64,000 bases of DNA, taken from the NCBI RefSeq assembly GCF_001006305.1, contig NZ_LBHJ01000020.1:620001-684000 (forward strand), given 5' to 3'. Each line of letters starts with the position of its first letter. Position 1 is the stretch's first letter. This stretch comes from Silvibacterium bohemicum. Lineage in GTDB: Bacteria > Acidobacteriota > Terriglobia > Terriglobales > Acidobacteriaceae. The notes under the pieces are model-generated. The model saw only the letters and a list, made by a program, of their open reading frames with translations, was not told where the DNA came from and searched no databases. Positions 28,235 to 36,372 of this stretch are shown piece by piece. The translations under genes and the position numbers were made by a program.

Positions 28235-29251
28235 ATGCACATCCCGATATCCCGCGGACTCCTAACGCGTTCTCTTGTGCTCGCTTCTCTGCTCGTGCCT
28301 CTTTCCAATTCGCAATTGTCCGCCGTCGCTCAAACATCTGACGCGGCACCGAAGGCGACTGGCGTTGCTACGCCTAGCGTCCGCCGCGAGATGGCCAATT
28401 TACACATTGACGCAACGCTGCACCTCCCTTTGAATCCAGACTGGTTTACAACCACCGACGACGCCATCTGGGTCACCAGCTCGCGATCGAATGTGGTCAC
28501 CCAGATTGTGGCCGCGACCAATCAGACTGGGCTCAGCATTTCGGTTCAGCGGCCATGCTCGGGCCTCGCCGTGGGCTTCGACAGTCTCTGGATTCCAAGT
28601 TGCGGCTCGCATAATCTGGTGCGCGCCGATCCTAAAACCGGCAAGGTCCTCGCTGAGATCGCCGCGGTTCCAGCCCAATCCGAGGGCGGCATCACTACCG
28701 GAGCCGGCAGCGTATGGCTCGTCACCGACAAAGCAGGAATACTCTCGCGCATCGATCCGTCGACAAACAAAGTTGCCGCCACAATCACCATCCCTTCCGG
28801 TTCTTACAATCCGCTCTTTGCCGATGGCTACGTTTGGGTCACCTCGAACGAACATAGCGAGCTAATTCAAGTGGACCCGGTGACAAACAGCGTGGTCACA
28901 TCCATCCCCACTGGTAAGAATCCACGCTTCCTCACCTTTGGAGAAGGATCGATCTGGACCCTCAACCAGGGCGACGGTACGATCTCGCGAATCGATACGC
29001 GGACCGCAAAGAACATCGCGAATATCGAAGCCGGAATTCCAGGCGAGGGCGGCGAAATCACTTTCGGATTTCACTCCGCATGGGCTACGCTCTTCGGCTT
29101 CCCCATCACGCGCGTCGATGCGGCAACAAATAAAGTCATCGAGCAATGGGTAGGCGACGGCGGAGATAGCATTCGCGCGGCTCACGGCTCCGTCTGGCTC
29201 ACCAACTACAAGACCGGTGCAGTGGTGCGATTCGCTCCGGAGCAAAAGTAG
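28235..29251 (+). CDS. Secreted YncE/Vgb-like beta-propeller protein
   Basis: 338 residues, with a signal peptide (about 1-35, ending VAQTSD). The body is built of about six to seven repeats of the form GSVWLVTDKAG..LSRIDPSTNKVAATI, spaced 40-45 residues apart, which is the repeat of YncE/virginiamycin-B-lyase-like beta-propellers. No lyase catalytic pair could be assigned by eye. It lies between the divergent importer operon and the guanidine-degradation operon, on the same strand as the latter and 228 bp upstream of it. A periplasmic binding or scaffolding role tied to that locus is possible, but its link to guanidine use rests on position only. Confidence 0.82.
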   Translation: MHIPISRGLLTRSLVLASLLVPLSNSQLSAVAQTSDAAPKATGVATPSVRREMANLHIDATLHLPLNPDWFTTTDDAIWVTSSRSNVVTQIVAATNQTGLSISVQRPCSGLAVGFDSLWIPSCGSHNLVRADPKTGKVLAEIAAVPAQSEGGITTGAGSVWLVTDKAGILSRIDPSTNKVAATITIPSGSYNPLFADGYVWVTSNEHSELIQVDPVTNSVVTSIPTGKNPRFLTFGEGSIWTLNQGDGTISRIDTRTAKNIANIEAGIPGEGGEITFGFHSAWATLFGFPITRVDAATNKVIEQWVGDGGDSIRAAHGSVWLTNYKTGAVVRFAPEQK

Positions 29252-29329
29252 CGGCGTGGCCTCCGGAAATCCGCGTGGTAAGCTAATCGACAATGCGCAA
29301 CAAGACCGTCCAACAGCAGGTGGCGCGAA

Positions 29330-29350
29330 GAGTCATACTCCGTATGACTC
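29330..29350. promoter_or_regulatory. Perfect palindromic operator-like site upstream of the guanidine operon
   Basis: GAGTCATAC (29330-29338) and GTATGACTC (29342-29350) are exact reverse complements separated by TCC. The site lies 130 bp before the first degradation gene and 79 bp after the propeller gene. A 9-bp dyad with a 3-bp centre suits a dimeric repressor (GntR- or TetR-like spacing), or less likely a tight hairpin. No regulator gene is adjacent. Confidence 0.55.
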
Positions 29351-29479
29351 ACATGGACGTGTGCTGCGGCCCGCCGCGCTAGACTTCGCCCCTTATCTCT
29401 TCCTGTTCATCTTTTTCGTCACCTCGTGGTGTCGGCGATTTGTGTTTCTCACGCGCCAAACCGCAGAGTAGGAGCACTT

Positions 29480-30193
29480 ATGGATACCTCCATTCTTTGG
29501 AGCGAAGTTATTCCAGGCGCAGGCACGTGGTCGCATGTTTTGAAGCGCGGAACGGCGCTGCGGCTCACCGATCTTGAAGGTGGCGCGAATGCCGGCGCTT
29601 ACTTCCTGAACGCCGATCTCTTTGCCGAGCGCTTCAATCTACCCGACACGCTTAAAGCGCAGCACACCGCCAAACTTACCGCCGGGCATGTCCTCATGTC
29701 CGACATGGGCCGCATTCTCTGCTCCATTCCCGAGGATTCACTTGGCTGGCATGATCCGCTCTCCGGCTGCTCCAATGCCGCATCTGTCGAGAACAAGTAT
29801 GGCAGGGCAGATTATCAGGAGTGCCGGAACGGCTGGCATCAGAATGCATTCGATGGATTTCTCATTGAGTTAGCAAAATATGGCTTAGGGCCGCGCGACT
29901 TCCAGGCTATCGTCAATTTCTTCAGCAAGGTTGCTGTTGCGGATGATGGATCGATGCAATACCAGGCGCAGCACTCGACGCCCGGAAGCTATGTTGAGCT
30001 CCGCGCAGAAATGAACACGCTGGTCATTCTCAACACCTGCCAGCATCCACTCGATCCGAGCACGACTTACAGTCCCAAGCCGGTAGAAATAACCATCAAA
30101 CACGTTCCGGCGCCCTCACCGGATGACGTGTGTTTTATCTCCTGCCCTGAAAACATGCGCGCTTACACCCTCACCCGGCGTTACTTTCTCTAG
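29480..30193 (+). CDS. Urea-carboxylase-associated protein 1 (DUF1989), likely carboxyguanidine deiminase subunit
   Basis: 237 residues from ATG 29480, chosen for AGGAG 5 nt upstream. An open frame to 29426 has no ribosome site. The sequence matches the UAAP1 branch of DUF1989: [47 protein letters not shown] and the histidine/cysteine-rich block [10 protein letters not shown] are its landmarks (pieces quoted, not contiguous). UAAP1/UAAP2 pairs have been shown in other bacteria to be the two subunits of a carboxyguanidine deiminase (CgdAB) that yields allophanate. Which subunit this is cannot be fixed here. It is the first gene of a four-gene operon, with 19 bp to the next start. Confidence 0.88.
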   Translation: MDTSILWSEVIPGAGTWSHVLKRGTALRLTDLEGGANAGAYFLNADLFAERFNLPDTLKAQHTAKLTAGHVLMSDMGRILCSIPEDSLGWHDPLSGCSNAASVENKYGRADYQECRNGWHQNAFDGFLIELAKYGLGPRDFQAIVNFFSKVAVADDGSMQYQAQHSTPGSYVELRAEMNTLVILNTCQHPLDPSTTYSPKPVEITIKHVPAPSPDDVCFISCPENMRAYTLTRRYFL

Positions 30194-30212
30194 AGAGAGA
30201 GAGGCATTGAAC

Positions 30213-30860
30213 ATGACAAACATCAATCTGGTTCTCAGCTCACTCGATCCCAGAGATGCAGCACACAACTTCATCGTCAAGGCCGGCGATCCGTTCGTCC
30301 AGGAGATTAAGCAGGGGCAGTATGTCCGCATTGTCGACCTGATGGGAAATCAGGCCGTCGATACGCTTTTCTACAACGCACAGGATTACTCCGACCGATA
30401 CAGCGCGCAGGATACGATTCGCAATCAGCGCAATATCTATCTGACCACCGGCACGCAGCTCATTTCCAATCATGGCCACGCGTTGCTCACCATCGTCGCC
30501 GATACCTGCGGCCGCCATGACACGCTCGGCGGAGCATGTGCGACCGAAAGCAACATGGTGCGCTACGACATTGGCAAACGTTACATGCACGCGTGCCGCA
30601 ATTCTTTCCTCAAAGGCGCATTGGCTTGGGGGCACGGACTCGATAAACGCGATCTCACGAGCAACATCAACTTCTTCATGAATGTGCCCGTAACTCCCGA
30701 CGGTAAGTTGACCTTCGAAGACGGCATCTCCGATGCGAAAAAGTATGTCGAGATGCGCAGCGAGATGGATACGCTCATGGTGATCAGTAACTGCCCACAG
30801 CTGAATAATCCCTGCAATGGATACAATCCGACACCTGTACAAATTCTCATCTGGAATTAA
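30213..30860 (+). CDS. Urea-carboxylase-associated protein 2 (DUF1989), likely carboxyguanidine deiminase subunit
   Basis: 215 residues from ATG 30213, which follows GAGAGG at 8 nt. Landmarks of the UAAP2 branch: [53 protein letters not shown] (near 95-115, probable metal-binding His/Cys cluster) and [16 protein letters not shown] near the end. It pairs with the preceding UAAP1 to form the predicted carboxyguanidine deiminase, which removes ammonia from the carboxylase product. The two paralogues differ clearly, so this is an old duplication and not a recent one. 50 bp separate it from the carboxylase gene. Confidence 0.9.
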   Translation: MTNINLVLSSLDPRDAAHNFIVKAGDPFVQEIKQGQYVRIVDLMGNQAVDTLFYNAQDYSDRYSAQDTIRNQRNIYLTTGTQLISNHGHALLTIVADTCGRHDTLGGACATESNMVRYDIGKRYMHACRNSFLKGALAWGHGLDKRDLTSNINFFMNVPVTPDGKLTFEDGISDAKKYVEMRSEMDTLMVISNCPQLNNPCNGYNPTPVQILIWN

Positions 30861-30910
30861 ACGCTCGCGACAAACTACCGCAGCTCGACCACGAACCACC
30901 AAGGACACAG

Positions 30911-33900
30911 ATGTTTTCGAAATTACTGATCGCCAATCGCGGCGCGATTGCCTGCCGCATCATTCGCACTTTGCGGAAGATGAATATTCCGTCGGTCGCT
31001 GTTTATTCGGAAGCAGACGCACATTCATTGCATGTCCTGCAAGCCGATGAAGCGGTGCTTCTCGGCGAAGCTCCCGCCGCGCAAAGCTATCTTGCAATCG
31101 ATAAGGTTCTCGCCGCGGCCAAGCAAACAGGTGCGGACGCCATTCATCCCGGCTACGGCTTTCTCAGCGAAAATGTAGGCTTCGCGCGGGCATGCGAACG
31201 CAATGGTATTACGTTCATCGGGCCCAGGCCCGAGCATATCGAAGCGTTCGCGCTAAAACATACCGCCCGCGCACTCGCTGAGCGCGCCGAGGTCCCGATC
31301 CTGCCCGGCAGCGGTGTGCTCTCCAGCCTGCAAGAAGCGCTGGATAGGGCAGAAGCGCTCGGATTTCCTGTCATGCTGAAGAGTTCGGGCGGAGGAGGCG
31401 GCATTGGCATGCGCGTTTGTCATAGCGCCGGCGAATTACGCGAGGCCTGGGAACCGGCACTGCGGCTAAGCCAAAATAACTTCGGAGACAGCGGCCTCTA
31501 TATCGAAAAATTTGTCGCGCGCGCTCGTCATCTTGAAGTTCAGATCTTTGGCGATGGCAAAGGTGGGGTCATCGCGTTGGGTGAGCGGGATTGCTCGGCG
31601 CAAAGACGTCACCAGAAAGTTTTAGAGGAGACGCCCGCGCCTGAACTCGCCTCGGATATTCGCCAGGCTATGCTGGATGCAGCGATTTTGCTGGGCAAAA
31701 CAGTAAGCTACGCGAACGCCGGAACCGTCGAATTTATCTATGACGAGGACACAAAACATTTCTACTTTCTCGAAGTGAATACTCGCCTCCAGGTCGAACA
31801 CGGAGTCACCGAACAAGTCACCGGCATCGACTTAGTCGAGTGGATGGTAAGACAGGCTGCAGGAGATTTGGAGAGCATCACCACACATCCGGTCACGCCG
31901 CAAGGCGCATCTATCGAAGCGCGCTTATATGCCGAAGATCCATTCAAAAACTTTCAGCCTACGCCCGGCTTGCTCTCGCATGTCGCGTTTCCGGAAAATT
32001 CCGCGCGCATTGAAACATGGGTCTCTTCCGGATCACTAGTAACCCCGTTTTACGATCCTATGGTTGCAAAAATCATCGTTACCGGGGGCGACCGTGCAGA
32101 CGCCGTAAGAAAGATGCAGGAGGCTTTGGCTTCAACCATTCTCTCTGGAACTGAGACGAACCTTGCCTACCTCCGAGAGGTCACTAAGTCACAGGAATTT
32201 ATAGAGGGCACGATCACCACAAGCTTTCTCGGTGACTATCAGTTCCATCGACATGCGTTCGAGATTCTTGAAAGCGGCCCGCAGATGACGATCCAGGATT
32301 ATCCCGGACGCCTCGGCTATTGGCACGTCGGCGTCCCCCCGTCGGGTCCGATGGATGCACTTGCCTTCCGCATCGGCAATCGCCTGGTCTGCAATTCTGA
32401 TGATGCCGCTGCGATTGAGATGACCACGATCGGCGGCCGCATCCGCTTTAACACCGATGCTGTCATCGCCATCACCGGCGCGGATATGAATGCAAAACTC
32501 GACGGCGCCCCGATTCCGTCATGGCAGGCGATTGAGACCGGCGCAAACAGTATTCTTCACTTAGGAGCGGTCCGCGGTCCGGGGGCGCGCAGCTATCTCT
32601 CCATTCGCGGTGGAGTTGATGTGCCGCAGTACATGGGAAGCCGCGGCACCTTCATGCTTGGACGATTTGGTGGACATGCCGGGCGCGCGCTTTCCCCGGG
32701 CGATGTGATTTACGTCGGTAAATCTCGGAGTGAAGGCCTGCCAGTCGCATTGCCTGAAGAATCGATGCCTCGCTACGACAAACACTGGACACTAGGCGTA
32801 CTCTTCGGTCCGCACACCTCGCCCGATTTCTTTACGGAAGAAGACATTGAGATGCTTTTCTCCACCGACTGGAGAGTGCATTATCAGAGCGACCGCACGG
32901 GAGTTCGCCTGATCGGGCCAAAACCCGTGTGGGCACGTTTGGATGGCGGCGAAGCCGGCTTGCATCCATCCAATATTCACGACAATGCCTATGCTGTCGG
33001 CACAATCGATTTCACCGGGGACATGCCCATCTTGCTTGGCCCCGATGGACCAAGCCTCGGCGGATTCGTCTGTCCCGCCACCGTAGTGCAAGCAGAGTTA
33101 TGGAAGTTAGGCCAGTTGAAAGCAGGCGATCTTGTCCGGTTCCAACGGCTCTCGCTCGCCGATGCCGAACGCCTGGAGGCGGAGCAGGAGCAATTTCTTA
33201 CCTCGCTTACCGGGACGCTTCCGCAGCTTCCACGGGAGTCGAAACCCGAGCCTTCCGTCCTGAGACGTGCAGAGCGAAAACCTTCATTCACCTGTCGCGC
33301 TGACGGGGACAAATACTTACTAGTGGAGTTAGGTGAGAACCACCTCGATCTTACCCTTCGTTTTCGCGTCCACTTACTTGAACAATCGTTGCGAAAGGCG
33401 AATCTTCCGGGAATTATCGACATAACTCCCGGCGTGCGCTCCCTGCACATTCACTATGACAATCGCAAGTTGCCTCGCGAGGAATTGCTGGAGGCGCTGG
33501 ACTCCTTCGATCGCAGCACGCCGGCAATCGCTGATATTACGGTCCCTTCGCGCATCGTACATTTGCCGCTCTCATGGGACGATCCAGCCGCGCGGCTGGC
33601 GCAGACGAAGTACATGCAGGCGGTCCGCCCGGATGCACCATGGTGTCCGAGCAATATCGAATTTATCCGCCGCATTAACGGACTCAACTCCATCGAAGAT
33701 GTCTATAAGACGGTGTTCGATGCAAGCTATCTCGTCCTCGGACTAGGCGATGTCTATCTTGGTGCTCCTCTGGCTACTCCGATTGATCCGCGCCACCGGC
33801 TGGTGACAACCAAATACAATCCCGCTCGCACATGGACTCCCGAAAATGCGGTCGGTATCGGTGGCGCATATCTCTGCATCTATGGCATGGAAGGTCCCGG

Positions 33901-34498
33901 AGGCTATCAGCTGGTCGGACGAACGATCCAGGTCTGGAACACCTATCAGACAACGCCCGTCTTTCTCCCGGGATCGCCATGGTCGCTGCGCTTCTTCGAT
34001 CAGATTCGTTTTTATCCCGTTTCAGGCGAAGAGTTGCTCGACGCTCGCAGTAACTTTCCCTACGGGAAGTTCGACATCAAGATACAAGACACCGACTTTA
34101 ACCTGCTCCGCTACCAGTCATTCCTCGATTCGATTCAAACGGAGACCGAAGCCTTTCGCAAGATTCAGAAGCAGGCGTTCAACGAAGAGCGCGAGCGCTG
34201 GAAGTTGCTCAAGCCCGTAGTTGTCGAAGAATTCGAAGAGATGCCGGAAAGCGACCAAACCACTCTCGTGCCAGAGGGATGCGAAGCCGTGTATGCGCCA
34301 ACCACCGCGAGTGTATTTCAGGTTGCGGTGGAGGTCGGCCAACCGGTTCGAGCGGGCGATAAGGTGATCGTGCTCGATGCCATGAAGACCGAACTCGTGG
34401 TAACTGCAACGGTGGCAGGCACGATTGAGCAGATCCTCTGCAAACCCGGAAGCCTGGTCAATGCCGGCCAGCAGCTTCTGTTGATTCGAACCAACTAA
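30911..34498 (+). CDS. Biotin-dependent guanidine/urea carboxylase
   Basis: 1195 residues. Order: biotin carboxylase (about 1-445, starting KLLIANRGAIACRIIR, with the Gly-rich ATP loop SSGGGGGIGMRV near 158-169 and EVNTRLQVEH near 296); carboxyltransferase half AHS2/KipA-like (about 460-760, MTIQDYPGRLGYWHVGVPPSG in type); AHS1/KipI-like (about 785-1000); and a biotinyl domain at the end with the biotinylated K1159 in LDAMKTEL. Standalone bacterial enzymes of this layout, next to UAAP1/2, were re-assigned from urea to guanidine carboxylation, so guanidine is the preferred substrate here. It would produce carboxyguanidine using ATP and bicarbonate. No separate allophanate hydrolase domain is fused; that gene follows after 11 bp. 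Confidence 0.92.
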   Translation: MFSKLLIANRGAIACRIIRTLRKMNIPSVAVYSEADAHSLHVLQADEAVLLGEAPAAQSYLAIDKVLAAAKQTGADAIHPGYGFLSENVGFARACERNGITFIGPRPEHIEAFALKHTARALAERAEVPILPGSGVLSSLQEALDRAEALGFPVMLKSSGGGGGIGMRVCHSAGELREAWEPALRLSQNNFGDSGLYIEKFVARARHLEVQIFGDGKGGVIALGERDCSAQRRHQKVLEETPAPELASDIRQAMLDAAILLGKTVSYANAGTVEFIYDEDTKHFYFLEVNTRLQVEHGVTEQVTGIDLVEWMVRQAAGDLESITTHPVTPQGASIEARLYAEDPFKNFQPTPGLLSHVAFPENSARIETWVSSGSLVTPFYDPMVAKIIVTGGDRADAVRKMQEALASTILSGTETNLAYLREVTKSQEFIEGTITTSFLGDYQFHRHAFEILESGPQMTIQDYPGRLGYWHVGVPPSGPMDALAFRIGNRLVCNSDDAAAIEMTTIGGRIRFNTDAVIAITGADMNAKLDGAPIPSWQAIETGANSILHLGAVRGPGARSYLSIRGGVDVPQYMGSRGTFMLGRFGGHAGRALSPGDVIYVGKSRSEGLPVALPEESMPRYDKHWTLGVLFGPHTSPDFFTEEDIEMLFSTDWRVHYQSDRTGVRLIGPKPVWARLDGGEAGLHPSNIHDNAYAVGTIDFTGDMPILLGPDGPSLGGFVCPATVVQAELWKLGQLKAGDLVRFQRLSLADAERLEAEQEQFLTSLTGTLPQLPRESKPEPSVLRRAERKPSFTCRADGDKYLLVELGENHLDLTLRFRVHLLEQSLRKANLPGIIDITPGVRSLHIHYDNRKLPREELLEALDSFDRSTPAIADITVPSRIVHLPLSWDDPAARLAQTKYMQAVRPDAPWCPSNIEFIRRINGLNSIEDVYKTVFDASYLVLGLGDVYLGAPLATPIDPRHRLVTTKYNPARTWTPENAVGIGGAYLCIYGMEGPGGYQLVGRTIQVWNTYQTTPVFLPGSPWSLRFFDQIRFYPVSGEELLDARSNFPYGKFDIKIQDTDFNLLRYQSFLDSIQTETEAFRKIQKQAFNEERERWKLLKPVVVEEFEEMPESDQTTLVPEGCEAVYAPTTASVFQVAVEVGQPVRAGDKVIVLDAMKTELVVTATVAGTIEQILCKPGSLVNAGQQLLLIRTN

Positions 34499-34509
34499 GA
34501 AAGGCCCGC

Positions 34510-36303
34510 ATGGATATCTCGACGCTGCAATCTCTTTATCGCGATTCAAAGCTGCATCCTGTCGCACTCGTGGAAGAGATATACGACCGCATCGAAGCTG
34601 ACGGCTTGCATCCGGTCTGGATATCGCTGGTTCCGAAGACTGAGAATCTTGCACGCGCGCAGGAGCTCGCGTCCGCGGGAAGCGTAGACACTCTTCCGCT
34701 CTTCGGTATGCCCTTCGCGGTCAAGGACAACATCGACGTTGCAGGTCTGCCTACTACCGCCGGGTGCCCTGCCTATGCTTACCAGCCCGTAACGACGGCT
34801 ACAGCAGTTCAACGGCTGCTCGATGCCGGCGCAATCCTCATTGGCAAAACAAATCTTGATCAGTTCGCAACCGGGCTTGTCGGTACACGCTCTCCGCACG
34901 GTGCATGCTCGAGCGTCTTCAACCCTCTATATATTTCCGGCGGATCAAGTTCGGGATCCGCTGTCGCTGTCGCCAAGGGATTAGTTTCATTCTCCCTGGG
35001 CACGGACACAGCAGGGTCAGGCCGGGTGCCTGCCGCGTTCAATCAGATCGTCGGCCTTAAACCCACGCGAGGTGCGCTCAGCACTACGGGCGTTGTTCCC
35101 GCGTGCCGCACGCTCGATTGCGTTTCTATCTTTGCGGAAACCTGTGCTGATGCGGCGAAGGTATTTTCGACCGCACAGGCCTTCGATGCGGTTGATTCCT
35201 ATTCCCGCGATTCGAAGACGATGTCGCCGCGCGCCTGGGATATAACTTCATTCCGCTTCGGAGTGCCGCGGCCTGAGCAGCTTGAGTTCTTCGGCGATTC
35301 GGATTCCGCGATATCGTTTGCAAAGTCTATTCAATCGCTCGAGACGCTGGGAGGCACGAAAGTTGAAATCGACTTCGCGCCTTTCCGCGCTGCAGCCAAC
35401 CTACTATATTCCGGAGCCTGGGTTGCGGAACGCCTGGCCGCGATTGGAAGCTTTCTTTCTGATCATGCGTCAGAGATAGACCCAACCGTTTACAAGATCA
35501 TTGCGGGGGCAGAGCGCTTCACTGCCGTCGATGCGTTTCAGGCCACATACAAGCTTGAAGAGCTGCGCCGCGTCACAGCGAAAGTCTGGGATGTCATCGA
35601 TCTGCTCTTGTTACCCACAGTCCCGCGCACTTATACGATCGCGGAAGTGCAGGCTGCGCCCATCGAGACGAACACCAATCTCGGCTATTACACTAACTTC
35701 GTCAATCTGCTCGATCTTGCGGCTGTCGCTGCTCCCGCTGGATTGAAATCAAGTGGACTTCCCTTCGGTGTATCCCTCATCGCACCTGCATTCAGTGAGG
35801 CTTCGCTTCTTCTAACGGCCGACAGCCTGCATCGCAAACTAACCGCCACGATCTCGGCGTCAGCCCGTAAGCTTTCCGAGACGCCGGCGCTCGAAGCGCA
35901 GAAACGTCCTCCAGAAACAATGCCCATCGCCGTTGTGGGAGCCCACCTTACCGGGCAGCCACTCAACTGGCAGCTGACAGAACGGCACGGCAAGCTGCTC
36001 GCGACGACTAAAACATCGCGGGAATATCGATTGTATGCGCTGCCGAACAGCACTCCGGCCAAGCCGGGCCTGCTATACGAACCCGGATTCGAAGGTCCCG
36101 GCATCGAGGTCGAAGTATGGGCGCTTCCGATAGAGACAGTAGGCAGCTTTCTTGCCATGATTCCACCACCCCTCGCGATTGGAAGCCTACGTCTCGAAAG
36201 TGGAGAGATTGTAAAAGGATTTCTATGCGAGCCAGCTGGATTGGCCGGCGCCAAAGAGATCACGCATCTGCGAGGGTGGCGGAATTACATCAGCCAGTTA
36301 TAA
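34510..36303 (+). CDS. atzF: Allophanate hydrolase
   Basis: 597 residues. The N-terminal amidase-signature domain (about 1-450) has an intact Ser-cisSer-Lys triad: K72 in FAVKDN, S146 in GGSSSGSA and nucleophile S170 in GTDTAGSGR. The 98-residue K-to-S and 24-residue S-to-S spacings equal those I recall for AtzF. The C-terminal domain (about 465-597, HLTGQPLNWQLTERHG, YRLYALPNSTPAKPGL) is the small domain typical of bacterial AtzF/DUR1-type hydrolases. It converts allophanate to ammonia and CO2, the final step of the guanidine route. Start ATG 34510 follows AAAGG at 6 nt and lies 11 bp after the carboxylase stop. Confidence 0.92.
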   Translation: MDISTLQSLYRDSKLHPVALVEEIYDRIEADGLHPVWISLVPKTENLARAQELASAGSVDTLPLFGMPFAVKDNIDVAGLPTTAGCPAYAYQPVTTATAVQRLLDAGAILIGKTNLDQFATGLVGTRSPHGACSSVFNPLYISGGSSSGSAVAVAKGLVSFSLGTDTAGSGRVPAAFNQIVGLKPTRGALSTTGVVPACRTLDCVSIFAETCADAAKVFSTAQAFDAVDSYSRDSKTMSPRAWDITSFRFGVPRPEQLEFFGDSDSAISFAKSIQSLETLGGTKVEIDFAPFRAAANLLYSGAWVAERLAAIGSFLSDHASEIDPTVYKIIAGAERFTAVDAFQATYKLEELRRVTAKVWDVIDLLLLPTVPRTYTIAEVQAAPIETNTNLGYYTNFVNLLDLAAVAAPAGLKSSGLPFGVSLIAPAFSEASLLLTADSLHRKLTATISASARKLSETPALEAQKRPPETMPIAVVGAHLTGQPLNWQLTERHGKLLATTKTSREYRLYALPNSTPAKPGLLYEPGFEGPGIEVEVWALPIETVGSFLAMIPPPLAIGSLRLESGEIVKGFLCEPAGLAGAKEITHLRGWRNYISQL

Positions 36304-36372
36304 AAGCATGTATTTCTAAATGCGCGAGTGGAAGCGGCTGATGGCGCCCCGGGCTCGTCTATAAATGCTTTT
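36302..36372. terminator. Weak inverted repeat between convergent genes
   Basis: AAAAGCAT (36302-36309) and ATGCTTTT (36365-36372) are reverse complements that touch both stop codons and are separated by 55 nt. Because each arm carries an A or T tract it could serve as a loose bidirectional terminator, but the large loop makes this doubtful. Confidence 0.25.

Noticed and set aside
29217-29471. Open frame between propeller and guanidine operon
   Set aside because: It starts inside the propeller gene, carries the palindrome, and has no recognisable content.
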